60,770 nt of DNA from Bradyrhizobium sp. (GTDB lineage: Bacteria; Pseudomonadota; Alphaproteobacteria; Rhizobiales; Xanthobacteraceae): positions 1 through 60,770 of the forward strand of contig NZ_JACRAW010000063.1 of NCBI RefSeq assembly GCF_016213215.1. Reading direction: 5' to 3'. Below, piece by piece: positions 17,605-25,046 of the stretch (the stretch's first letter is position 1; the number at the start of each line of letters is the position of its first letter). A program made the translations under genes and the position numbers. The notes under the pieces are model-generated. The model worked only from the letters and a program-made list of their open reading frames with translations. It was not told the DNA's origin and ran no database searches.

Positions 17605-17626
17605 GTATATTCACTGGTCGGTATAC
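17605..17626. promoter_or_regulatory. Candidate TetR operator / divergent promoter
   Basis: GTATATTCACTGGTCGGTATAC is an imperfect palindrome with GTATA/TATAC ends, midway between the divergent enoyl-CoA hydratase and TetR genes. On the plus strand TTGAAG (17600-17605), 16 bases, then TATACA (17622-17627) form a sigma-70-like promoter ending about 10 bases before the TetR ATG, so the message may be nearly leaderless. On the minus strand TATACT lies in the other half. A bound repressor would cover both -10 elements. Confidence 0.5.
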
Positions 17627-17636
17627 ATCCGGACCC

Positions 17637-18230
17637 ATGGCTCGCTCCGCGACATCGACGCGCGAACGCATTGTTTCGGCGGCAAACAAGCTCTTCTACG
17701 GCGACGGCATCCGTGGCGTCAGTCTTGATGCGGTCGCGGCGAAGGCCGGCGTCACCAAGCGGACGCTCTACTACCATTTCAGAAGCAAGGACGATCTCGT
17801 GGCGGCCTATCTTGCCGGCCGGGATCAGCCCAATCTGGCGCTGTTCAGGAAATGGTTCGAGGAGGCCGACGGAGCATTGCCGGCCAAGGTCGAACAGATC
17901 TTTCGCAACCTCGCTCGCTCGGCGCGCCATCCGAAATGGAAAGGGTGCGGCTTCCTGCGTACCTCGGCCGAATTGGCGAACATGCCGGGCCACCCCGCGA
18001 TCAAGATCGGCGCCGCGCACAAGAAGAAGTTCGATGCCTGGTTACGCGAGGTTTTCGAACAGGCCGGCATTGCGGACGCATCGCAATTGTCTCGCCAGAT
18101 CCTGCTGTTGCTTGACGGGTCCTTCGCCGTCGTGTTGCTGCATCGGGATCCGTCCTACATGGAGACGGCGGGGGAAGCCGCTCGTTCGCTGGTCGATGGC
18201 GCCCTGCGAGGTCGTGTGGCGCGGCGGTAG
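17637..18230 (+). CDS. TetR/AcrR-family transcriptional regulator
   Basis: The 197-residue repressor has an N-terminal TetR helix-turn-helix (about 8-55: STRERIVSAANKLFY, then VTKRTLYYHFRSKDDLVAAY) and a variable ligand-binding C-terminal domain. The ATG at 17637 has no strong Shine-Dalgarno and lies only about 10 bases after a -10-like TATACA. The start is kept because it gives the standard TetR opening. It is divergent from the enoyl-CoA hydratase gene, its probable target. An acyl-CoA-type ligand is a reasonable guess from that context only. Confidence 0.87.
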   Translation: MARSATSTRERIVSAANKLFYGDGIRGVSLDAVAAKAGVTKRTLYYHFRSKDDLVAAYLAGRDQPNLALFRKWFEEADGALPAKVEQIFRNLARSARHPKWKGCGFLRTSAELANMPGHPAIKIGAAHKKKFDAWLREVFEQAGIADASQLSRQILLLLDGSFAVVLLHRDPSYMETAGEAARSLVDGALRGRVARR

Positions 18231-18255
18231 CGGCGAGTGGCCCCGTCCTGGCCGC

Positions 18256-18900
18256 TCACCCCTTCGGAAACCCCACGGTCTGCGACAGCAGCACCTGCCG
18301 GTCGTGACTGAGTCCGAGTGCTTCCGCGATCGCCTCGCGATCGATCCAGGCGCGGATCACCGTGGCGAGGCCGGAGCTTGCCGCGAACAGATAGACGTTC
18401 TGCGCGATCGCGCCGGCTGCGGCGGAAGCAAAACTCTCGCGGCTCCCCACCGGAATCAGTGCCATGCGGCCGTGGTCGGCGATGTAGACAAGGTCGAGCG
18501 GGGCATCGTCGACGAAATCCTGGTAGCCGGTGATGCGCCTGATGTCGCTGCCCGCAACCAGCTGCAGCGCGTTCCCAGCGGCATCGTACAGATAGGCGCC
18601 CGACGGCAGCGCGACGTAGATGTCGATCTCATAGGCTTGCATCGCCGACGGCGCCGTGTGCCCGCCGTCGGGGCGGTTGATGCCGTTCGCCGCCCACAAG
18701 AGATTGGACAGCATCTGCGGCGGCAACTCGGTCTTGGCGAATTCGCGCATCGAGCAGCGCCTGGCGATGGCTTCCATCAGCGCAATGCCGCCGGTCTTTT
18801 CCGGAGCGGGCAGGGCGATCTTCGGCGTCGCGTCGCCCTTGGCCGGTTTCGGCCGAAGGCGGCCCATGGCGCCGAGCGCCAGCTTTGTCAGCGTGCTCAT
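18256..18900 (-). CDS. Nitroreductase-family protein (SagB-type)
   Basis: The 214-residue protein has an FMN-dependent nitroreductase fold: RRCSMREFAKTELP near the N-terminus, then LLWAANGINRPDGGHTAPSA, then an alanine-rich helix (SAAAGAIAQNVYLFAASSGL). The SagB-like group includes azoline oxidases and simple nitro- or quinone-reductases. No cyclodehydratase or precursor peptide is nearby, so a stand-alone reductase is more likely. Residues 1-35 are a basic, proline-rich leader. Its ATG overlaps the stop of the 99-residue upstream gene (ATGA), so the two form an operon. Confidence 0.78.
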   Translation of the reverse strand: MSTLTKLALGAMGRLRPKPAKGDATPKIALPAPEKTGGIALMEAIARRCSMREFAKTELPPQMLSNLLWAANGINRPDGGHTAPSAMQAYEIDIYVALPSGAYLYDAAGNALQLVAGSDIRRITGYQDFVDDAPLDLVYIADHGRMALIPVGSRESFASAAAGAIAQNVYLFAASSGLATVIRAWIDREAIAEALGLSHDRQVLLSQTVGFPKG

Positions 18901-19196
18901 CGCGTCCGTCTCTTCTTAGTCTTGCCGGACGACTTGCCCTGCCGGGCGTTTCGCACCGGAGGCTGCGGCCTGGGATCTTCCAGGTTGGCTTCGACCAGTG
19001 TGGCATGACCCTGATTCACCATCTCCATCGCCTGCTCGGGGTCGGCGGCATTCGCCTCGAACAATTCGCAATCCTCGAGGTCGCCGTCGATCATCAGGCT
19101 TTGGGCGGTTCGGAAACGGGCCAATGCGGCCTTCCTGGTTCGAAAAGCCTTGAGGTCGAAATCCTCATTGAGCCGTTTGAGACGGACCACGAACAT
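18897..19196 (-). CDS. Small hypothetical protein coupled to the nitroreductase
   Basis: The 99-residue soluble protein starts MFVVRLKRLNEDFDLKAF. It has a helical middle with many acidic residues (LMIDGDLEDCELFEANAADP) and a strongly basic tail (KSSGKTKKRRTR). The ATG at 19196 follows GAGGAGGCAGTC, an excellent ribosome-binding site, and replaces the longer frame to 19220. Its stop overlaps the nitroreductase start by four bases, which suggests co-regulation or physical partnership. No family is recognised. Confidence 0.65.
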   Translation of the reverse strand: MFVVRLKRLNEDFDLKAFRTRKAALARFRTAQSLMIDGDLEDCELFEANAADPEQAMEMVNQGHATLVEANLEDPRPQPPVRNARQGKSSGKTKKRRTR

Positions 19197-19346
19197 GACT
19201 GCCTCCTCGCAGCGCAGCACCAGCGAACGTGTGATGAAGGCGCAAAGTCGAAAGAAGCGTGTTGCTCTAGGTCAAATGCCGGAGGGAAAGTTGGAAGCGG
19301 CAGACTCGTATGGTTCACGACTGGTTTTTCAGCCGCACGCGTTCTC

Positions 19347-20648
19347 TCAAGAATTCAAGGTGGTGGTGGTCGGTGCGCCCTGGGCGCCGGCAGGACCGGC
19401 CGGACGCTCATGCATCAGCAGCGCCACGACGGCGCCCGATGCAAATGTCAGCGCGCCGATGATTGCAATCGCTGCCGACATTCCCAAGAGATCGGCTATG
19501 AGTCCGGCGGACAATGCGCCGATCGCGTAGCCGAGATCGCGCCAAAAGCGATAGACGCTCAGCGAGCGAGCGCGCCAGGTCGGATGCGATGCGTCGGAGA
19601 CCGCAGCGATCAGGCTCGGATAGACCATCGCGGTGCCGATCCCGAGCAGCAGGCTGCCGGCAAGCCAAAAGGAGAAGGTGGAGGTAAATGCGGTCAACAA
19701 CAGCCCGGCCGCCTGCACCCACATGCCAGCGACGATAAGGCCCTTGCGGCCCCAGCGGTCGCTCAAAGGACCCGTTGCGACCTGAAGGATGCCCCATGTT
19801 GCGGGATACACGGCTTTCAGGATGCCGATGCGCTCCACCCCCAGTCCGAAAGTGGCAAAGAACAATGGGAAGATACCCCAGCTCATGCCGTCGTTGAGAT
19901 TGTTGACGAGTCCGGCCTGCGACGCCGCAAACAGGTTTCGGTCGCGAAAGGACGTAAGCGTGAAGATCTCCCAGAAGCCGACCGCAGGGACAGCTTGTGG
20001 CGCGTTGCCGATTTCCAGGCGGACATGATCGCGGGTATCCCGGACCAGCAGGATCGAAAGCGCCGTGCCCAGCGCGGCATAGGCGAGGCCAAGATAGATC
20101 GGTACGGGCCGCAGACCATACTGACCCGCAAGATAGCCGGTCAGGAAGGCTGTCGCGCCAACCGCAAGATAGCCCGCAAATTCGTTAAGCCCCACCGCGA
20201 GACCGCGCGACTTGGGCCCCACCAGGTCCACCTTCATGATCACCGTCATCGACCAGGCAAATCCCTGGTTGATGCCGAGCAGGGCATTGGCGGCGATCAC
20301 CCATTCCCAACTCGGCGCCCACATGATCATGAACGGTACTGGCAAGCCGACAAACCAGCCAAGGATCAGCACACGCTTGCGGCCCCACACGTCAGCGAGA
20401 TGCCCGGAGACCAGATTCGCGCATGCCTTCACCACGCCGAAACTGACGATGAAGGAAACGACCAGTGTGGTCGAAGCCAGATGGAATTCCTCGGCGCCGA
20501 TCAGCGGCACGACCGTGCGTTCGATTCCGACCATGCCGCCGACAAAGGCGTTGATCAGCACCAGCAACGCGAATTGTGGCCAGTTGGCGCGCAGGCCAAG
20601 GCTGATTCCGCCGCTACCTGGCGCGGTCGACGAATCGGGCACGCTCAC
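19347..20648 (-). CDS. MFS transporter
   Basis: The 433-residue protein has 12 predicted spans and MFS loop motifs (GHLADVWGRKRVLIL in the first half, GPLSDRWGRKGLIV in the second), so both halves look intact. The start is a GTG whose bases overlap the stop of the upstream metallo-hydrolase gene (GTGA, four bases), so the two are translationally coupled. The context of persulfide-dioxygenase-like hydrolase and ArsR-rhodanese regulator suggests export of a sulfur compound, but the substrate cannot be read from sequence. Confidence 0.85.
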   Translation of the reverse strand: MSVPDSSTAPGSGGISLGLRANWPQFALLVLINAFVGGMVGIERTVVPLIGAEEFHLASTTLVVSFIVSFGVVKACANLVSGHLADVWGRKRVLILGWFVGLPVPFMIMWAPSWEWVIAANALLGINQGFAWSMTVIMKVDLVGPKSRGLAVGLNEFAGYLAVGATAFLTGYLAGQYGLRPVPIYLGLAYAALGTALSILLVRDTRDHVRLEIGNAPQAVPAVGFWEIFTLTSFRDRNLFAASQAGLVNNLNDGMSWGIFPLFFATFGLGVERIGILKAVYPATWGILQVATGPLSDRWGRKGLIVAGMWVQAAGLLLTAFTSTFSFWLAGSLLLGIGTAMVYPSLIAAVSDASHPTWRARSLSVYRFWRDLGYAIGALSAGLIADLLGMSAAIAIIGALTFASGAVVALLMHERPAGPAGAQGAPTTTTLNS

Positions 20649-21385
20649 TCTGCCGCTGCCATCATCCCGGAATTGGCGGCGCGAAGCCGCGCGGCTTCGG
20701 GCGGGGGCGGTGGAATATCGACGATCATGGCGCGGATGAACGCGGCCTCATCATCGATACGAAAGGCCTTGTTCTGGCGCTTCTCGAACCCGATCGTCGA
20801 CGTCGGCTTCCCGCTCAGGCTGCGCCCGCACACCGAGCCCGAGTACGCCCCCGGCAAAACTTCCAGATAGTCCGGCAGCGCTTTCAGTCTCTGCACGCTG
20901 CGGAACAGATCGCGTGCGCCGTCCTCGGCGCTGGTGGCAAGCTCGGTCCGGCCGAGATCACCGACCATCAGCGTATGACCCGTCAGCACGAACCAGGGTT
21001 CGTCGCCCCGCGTGCGATCGGTAACGAGCAGCGAAATGTGCTCGGGCGTATGACCCGGCGTGTGCAGCACCTGGATCGATACGTTGCCGAGATCGAGCAC
21101 TTCGCCGTCGCGGGCGCCGCGGAACGGAAACGCCACCTTGGCTCCGGCAAACAGCACGTAATCCGCGCCGGTGGCGGCAGCGAGCTCACGACCCGCCGAT
21201 CGGTGATCGGCATGGAGGTGAGTATCGATGACATATCGAATGCGGGTGTGGGTGGCCTCGGCCAACTCCCGATACGGCCGGATGTCGCCGACCGGATCGA
21301 CAACCGCGGCGGCGGCGTGGCCGGCGCAAGCCAGAAAATACGATGCCCCGACAGGATCCGTATGGAGAAACTGACGCAAGATCAT
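20645..21385 (-). CDS. MBL-fold metallo-hydrolase, persulfide-dioxygenase (ETHE1)-like
   Basis: The 246-residue protein has the metal-binding motif THLHADHRSAG followed by HTPGHTPEHIS and TGHTLMVGDLGRTEL. This spacing is that of ETHE1-type glutathione persulfide dioxygenases and their relatives, which oxidise persulfides to sulfite with non-haem iron. In the third motif TGHT replaces the usual TGDT, so the third metal-side ligand differs and the activity should be tested, not assumed. The ATG at 21385 follows AGGGAGCG. It heads a two-gene operon with the MFS transporter and is divergent from the ArsR-rhodanese gene. Confidence 0.8.
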   Translation of the reverse strand: MILRQFLHTDPVGASYFLACAGHAAAAVVDPVGDIRPYRELAEATHTRIRYVIDTHLHADHRSAGRELAAATGADYVLFAGAKVAFPFRGARDGEVLDLGNVSIQVLHTPGHTPEHISLLVTDRTRGDEPWFVLTGHTLMVGDLGRTELATSAEDGARDLFRSVQRLKALPDYLEVLPGAYSGSVCGRSLSGKPTSTIGFEKRQNKAFRIDDEAAFIRAMIVDIPPPPPEAARLRAANSGMMAAAE

Positions 21386-21428
21386 TGGGGGCGCTCCCTG
21401 GCTCTTGCGGGCAACCTTGACACGGGCA

Positions 21429-21464
21429 GCTATATCATTCAAGTATTCGCTTGAATGATATAGC
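21429..21464. promoter_or_regulatory. Perfect palindromic operator between divergent sulfur genes
   Basis: GCTATATCATTCAAG (21429-21443) and CTTGAATGATATAGC (21450-21464) are perfect 15-bp inverted arms around TATTCG. The site is centred in the 96 bases between the metallo-hydrolase start (21385, minus) and the ArsR-rhodanese start (21482, plus). AT-rich dyads of this size are typical ArsR/BigR-type operators. Each arm also contains a -10-like TATA sequence (GATATA), so binding would block both directions. Confidence 0.8.
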
Positions 21465-21481
21465 GAGGTTTTCACGAGAAC

Positions 21482-22150
21482 GTGTCAGGCAGCGGCCCCA
21501 AGCAAGCGCTGTTCGAACAGTTCGCCCTGGTGGCGAAGACGATCGGGCACCCGCATCGGCTTGAACTTTTGGAGCAACTGGCTCAAGGCGAGCGCACCGT
21601 CGAGCAGCTTGCCGGCAAGACCGGCCTGTCGGTTGCCAACGCCTCGCAGCATCTGCAGCGCATGACGCGCGCCGGGCTTGTCGCCAGCCGGCGCGACGGC
21701 AAATTCGTGAACTATCGTTTGAGCGACGATGCAGTGCTTGAGGCGATCGCCGCATTGCGAAGGCTCGCCGAGAAGAATGTGGCCGAGGTCGAGCGCGTGG
21801 TGCGCGGTTATTTCGATCAACGCGACAGCTTCGAGCCGGTGTCGCGCAAGGAGCTTCTGAAACGATCGCGCGCCGGCACCGTGACCATTCTTGATGTCCG
21901 GCCGGAGGACGAGTTCGCGCTCGGTCATCTGGCGGGAGCCATCAATATCCCGTTGCGTGCGCTTGAATCGAGACTGTCAGAACTCAAGCGCTCAAGCGAG
22001 ATTGTCGCCTACTGTCGTGGGGCCTATTGCGTTCTGTCCTATGAAGCCGTTGCGGCGCTTCGAAAGCGCGGCTTCAACGCCCGGCGGCTCGAAGATGGAT
22101 TCCCCGAGTGGCGCGCCGCCGGCTTACCGTTTGACACTGGAAGTGCATAG
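21482..22150 (+). CDS. ArsR/SmtB-type regulator fused to a rhodanese domain
   Basis: The 222-residue protein has a winged-helix ArsR domain at about 8-100 (HRLELLEQLAQGERTVEQL, then LSVANASQHLQRMTRAGLV). A rhodanese domain follows at about 120-218 (ILDVRPEDEFALGHLAGAI, then the active loop YCRGAYC). The ELCVCDL metal site of classic ArsR proteins is replaced by ERTVEQL. The only two cysteines in the protein are in the rhodanese loop. It starts at a GTG that completes the domain. It is divergent from a persulfide-dioxygenase-like gene over a perfect palindrome, so it is probably a sulfane-sulfur-responsive repressor. Confidence 0.88.
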   Translation: MSGSGPKQALFEQFALVAKTIGHPHRLELLEQLAQGERTVEQLAGKTGLSVANASQHLQRMTRAGLVASRRDGKFVNYRLSDDAVLEAIAALRRLAEKNVAEVERVVRGYFDQRDSFEPVSRKELLKRSRAGTVTILDVRPEDEFALGHLAGAINIPLRALESRLSELKRSSEIVAYCRGAYCVLSYEAVAALRKRGFNARRLEDGFPEWRAAGLPFDTGSA

Positions 22151-22265
22151 TCAGGTGGGCCGACAGGAATTTCGATTCCGCGTAGGGCTCGTCAAGAACG
22201 TCAGCCCCGGCGAACCGTGCCCCGACCGTCAAGACGCCGATTTCCGCCTGCAGGACTGTAAGGGC

Positions 22266-22490
22266 TCAGGAGCAGTCCGGTGACGAACGCGCGAGCGCTC
22301 CCGCCGGCTTGTGCAGGCAATCCCGGCACAGGCAATCCTCGCCGTCGGTCGGCATCGGCAGCCGCACGGTCTCCTCAGTGCACCAGCAGGCGCCGGACAG
22401 CGCGCAGGTGAACTCCGTGCCGCAGCGGGAACAGACGACCTGGCGCGAAGGGACCTGGCGTGAAGGAAGGAATTCGTTCTGATTTGTCAC
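22266..22490 (-). CDS. Cysteine-rich CWC family protein
   Basis: The 74-residue protein has nine cysteines in the pattern CSRCGTEFTC, ACWC, then CLCRDC and a final C. This matches the Cys-rich CWC family (named for its CWC tripeptide) and probably binds zinc. There is no signal or membrane span, so it is cytoplasmic. The N-terminal 20 residues contain a short internal duplication (SRQVPSRQV). The role is unknown. It is unlinked to neighbours except for convergence with the ArsR-rhodanese gene. Confidence 0.75.
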   Translation of the reverse strand: MTNQNEFLPSRQVPSRQVVCSRCGTEFTCALSGACWCTEETVRLPMPTDGEDCLCRDCLHKPAGALARSSPDCS

Positions 22491-22821
22491 GATCTTGCCG
22501 AAGGTTCGCAGTCTTCTTCATCGGGTTCATCTCAACCGGCACTATAGCTGCTGATGGTTAAAAATCATAAGGAGCGCAGAGACTGATTGCACGTGATTGG
22601 CGAGCCGCGCTCATTGTGCTCATCGGGTTCGGCTCGGCGCGTCCGCCGCCAAGTCGATGAGCTGGCTGATCCCCCGAGCTTACAAAAACACCATCATTTC
22701 GGGCGCACGTCAGAGCGAACCCGGAATCCATGCCTCCTGGAGCAATAGATTCCGGTCTGCGCCTTGCGGCGCATCCCGTAATGACGAGATACTGAATAGT
22801 CCGGGTCAGGAGATCGACTGA
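22491..22821. other. 331-base intergenic region holding a degenerate repeat
   Basis: This is the divergent space between the CWC gene and the ABM-fold gene. The second half is occupied by the degenerate palindrome at 22692-22788. The first half is AT-richer near 22545-22580. No further gene is seen. Confidence 0.5.
22692..22788. repeat. Degenerate CGTCATTCCGG-type repeat
   Basis: CATCATTTCGGGCGCACGTC, CCCGGAATCCATGCC, GATTCCGGTCTGCGCC, TTGCGGCGCATCCCGTAATG. The order of blocks is the same as at 8628-8726 (CATTCCGG, GCCCGGAATC, GGATTCCGG, CTTCCGGAATGAC) but with many substitutions. It ends just before the ABM-fold gene and may include part of its promoter. Confidence 0.55.
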
Positions 22822-23145
22822 ATGTTCATTGCCATGAATCGTTTTCGCGTCGCAAAAGGTTCGGAAGCCGAATTCGAGCAGGTCTGGCTGAAGCGCGACA
22901 GTCACCTTCACAAGGTGCCGGGCTTCATCGAATTTCATCTGCTCAAAGGTCCGGAGGCCGAGGATCACACGCTCTATGCCTCGCACTCGGTCTGGGCGGA
23001 CTATGCCGCTTTCGAAGCCTGGACCAAGTCGGAAGCGTTTCGCGCGGCGCATCACAAGGCCGGCGACAACAAGGTGCTCTACGTCGGCCCACCGCAATTC
23101 GAGGGCTTTGAAGTGCGGCAGACCGTCCGAGGTGGCGCGAAGTAG
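22822..23145 (+). CDS. Antibiotic biosynthesis monooxygenase-fold protein, IsdG/HmuQ-like
   Basis: The 107-residue ferredoxin-like (ABM) domain has N6, W67 and H77 or H78. These correspond to the Asn-Trp-His set of IsdG-type haem-degrading monooxygenases (N7, W66, H76 in IsdG). FIEFHLLKG and FEAWTKSEAFRAAH are typical. A haem-oxygenase role as for Bradyrhizobium HmuQ/HmuD is therefore plausible, but no haem-uptake genes lie nearby. The ATG at 22822 is the first of two close ATGs. It converges with the frameshifted aldo/keto reductase, whose altered frame would run antisense into it. Confidence 0.75.
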   Translation: MFIAMNRFRVAKGSEAEFEQVWLKRDSHLHKVPGFIEFHLLKGPEAEDHTLYASHSVWADYAAFEAWTKSEAFRAAHHKAGDNKVLYVGPPQFEGFEVRQTVRGGAK

Positions 23146-23161
23146 GGCGTTGAGCGAAAAC

Positions 23162-24104
23162 TCAGCCGCGCGTGATGCCGTCGATTTCGGCCAGGTCTTC
23201 CGTGCTCAGGCTCCAGGAGATCGCCTTGACGTTCTGATCGATCTGCTCGACTTGCGTCGCGCCAGGCGATCACGCTTGCGACCTGTGGCCGCGCGGCGAG
23301 CCAGGAGAAGGCAAGCTCGAGCAGGGTGTGTCCGCGCCCCTGCGCGAAGGCTTTGAGCTTGTCGACGATGTCTTCATTGCGCTGGGTGACATAGCGGTCG
23401 CGCAGGGCCGGCGCTTTCGCAAATCGGGTGTCCGCGGGTGCCGCCGCTCCCCGCTGGTACTTGCCGGTGAGTAGCCCGCTGGCCAGCGGGAAGAACGGCA
23501 GGAGGCCAAGCCCGTATTCCTGCGCGGCCGGCAACAGGTCTTTCTCGATGTCGCGTACGACGAGGCTGTATTCGTCCTGGCAGGAGATGAAGCGGTTCGT
23601 GTTCATGGCGCGCGCGGTGAATTCTGCTTCCGCGATGCGCCAGGCCGGGAAGTTCGAGTTGCCGATGTAGCGTACCTTCCCTTGGCGGACGAGGTCGTCG
23701 AGCGCCCGCAGGGTTTCTTCGAGCGGCGTCAGCGGGTCGTGGTCATGCTGCTGGTAGAGATCGATATAGTCGGTCTTGAGCCGCTTCAGGCTCGCTTCCA
23801 CGGCGCTCATGATATAGCGCCGCGAAGCGCCCTGCCTGGTGCCGTCGGTCGCCATGGGCTTGGAGAACTTGGTCGCCAGCACGATGTCCTTGCGGCGGTC
23901 GCCGAGCACGGTCCCGAGCACCGTCTCCGAACCGCCCATACCGGCATAGATGTCGGCGGTGTCGAACAGGGTAATGCCGAGGTCGAGCGCGCGATGGATC
24001 ACCTTGCGCGAGGTTTCGAGATCAGTGCGCTGGCCGAAATTGTTGCAGCCGAGCCCGACGACGGAAACGCGCAGGCCGGAGGCGCCGAGATTGCGGATTT
24101 GCAT
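23162..24104 (-). pseudogene. Aldo/keto reductase with C-terminal frameshift
   Basis: Residues 1 to about 280 read as a normal NADPH-dependent aldo/keto reductase (MQIRNLGASGLRVSVVGLG, FDTADIYAGMGGSE, ATKFSKPM, YQQHDHDPLTPLEETL). After ARPQVASVIA the frame is lost. The expected continuation, GATQVEQIDQNVKAISWSL and on to DGITRG and a stop at 23162, is present in the next frame. One extra base near 23264 (GCC-T-GGC on the coding strand) explains it. As read, the frame runs to 23079 and overlaps the convergent ABM gene. Loss of about 35 residues including the final helix probably inactivates it, unless it is a sequencing error. Confidence 0.8.
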
Positions 24105-24389
24105 GACAGACCCTGTAGGACAATGGATGAAAGACGGGCGCATTGTGGCGCCCGGTCCGACCGGCAGCAAGTTGCGACGGGAATGGCTCATTCGCGGGCC
24201 GCGCATCCGCAGCGCACCGCAAAAAAATGCGGCCCCGACCAGACGCGGCTGCTGACGGGGACCGCTTGGGGCGCTTGATCGGTGACGGGGGTTTGATCAG
24301 ACGCGAGCCGCAAGGTACCCCGGCATTGTAACACGCGGGTGACAGCGGAAGTTATCCACAGGCTGTTGCGATGCCGATACCGCGCGCGC

Positions 24390-24845
24390 TCAGAAGATCT
24401 TGCGATACACGATGAAGCCGGAGCGCTCCGCAACCTGATCGTAAAGCCGCTGCGCGGTCAGGTTGGTCTCGTGGGTCAGCCAATAGACGCGCGGCGATCC
24501 CGCGCGCTTTGCTGCGTCATACACCGCGTTGATGAGCGCCGAGCCGACGCCCGTGCCGCGCGCGGCTTCGTCCGTGAACAGATCCTGCAGATAACAGGAC
24601 GGCTCGATCGCCGTGGTGCTGCGATGATAGAGGTAGTGGGTCAGGCCGAGGAGCCTCCCATTGCTCTCCGCCACCAGTGCATGCATGGGCTCGTAGGCGT
24701 CGAAGAAGCGCATCCACGTCGTGTGCGTGATTTCGGGGGCCAGCGCAGTCGGGCCCGACCGGCCATAGAATGCATTGTATCCGTCCCACAAGGGAAGCCA
24801 TTGATCGTAGTCCTGGCGGGTGACCGGGCGAATGGCGAGAGACAT
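24390..24845 (-). CDS. GNAT-family N-acetyltransferase
   Basis: The 151-residue protein has the GNAT fold. The acetyl-CoA motif A is LQDLFTDEAARGTGVGSALI (Q/RxxGxG/A type, here RGTGVG), followed by YWLTHETNLTAQRLYDQVA. Substrates range from amines to protein N-termini and are not predictable here. The ATG at 24845 starts the domain directly. It appears intact although most genes on this strand between 23.1 and 27.7 kb are disrupted. Confidence 0.85.
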   Translation of the reverse strand: MSLAIRPVTRQDYDQWLPLWDGYNAFYGRSGPTALAPEITHTTWMRFFDAYEPMHALVAESNGRLLGLTHYLYHRSTTAIEPSCYLQDLFTDEAARGTGVGSALINAVYDAAKRAGSPRVYWLTHETNLTAQRLYDQVAERSGFIVYRKIF

Positions 24846-25046
24846 GTCGAAGTTCCGCGATCTTTTGAGGAACGAGGCGCAAGCGAGGTGAGACGTCCTT
24901 CATACGGGATTGTCAAGGTCCTGATCAATCGGTGCCGTGGCTATTCGGCGAAGCCGCAGGTCGGTGAACACGCCGATGCTGACGATCGCGAAGGGAGTCA
25001 GCGCCTGGTGATGCTGCGATAATGCTCGATCATGCTCACTCCGGAA

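Noticed and set aside
18885..20870. 661-codon plus-strand open frame
   Set aside because: It lies opposite the MFS transporter and neighbouring genes. Its composition is unlike a protein and it runs across several real gene boundaries.
24352..24360. Consensus DnaA box TTATCCACA
   Set aside because: A single box with no cluster, no AT-rich unwinding element and no dnaA/dnaN or hemE context. It is most likely chance, so no origin is called.
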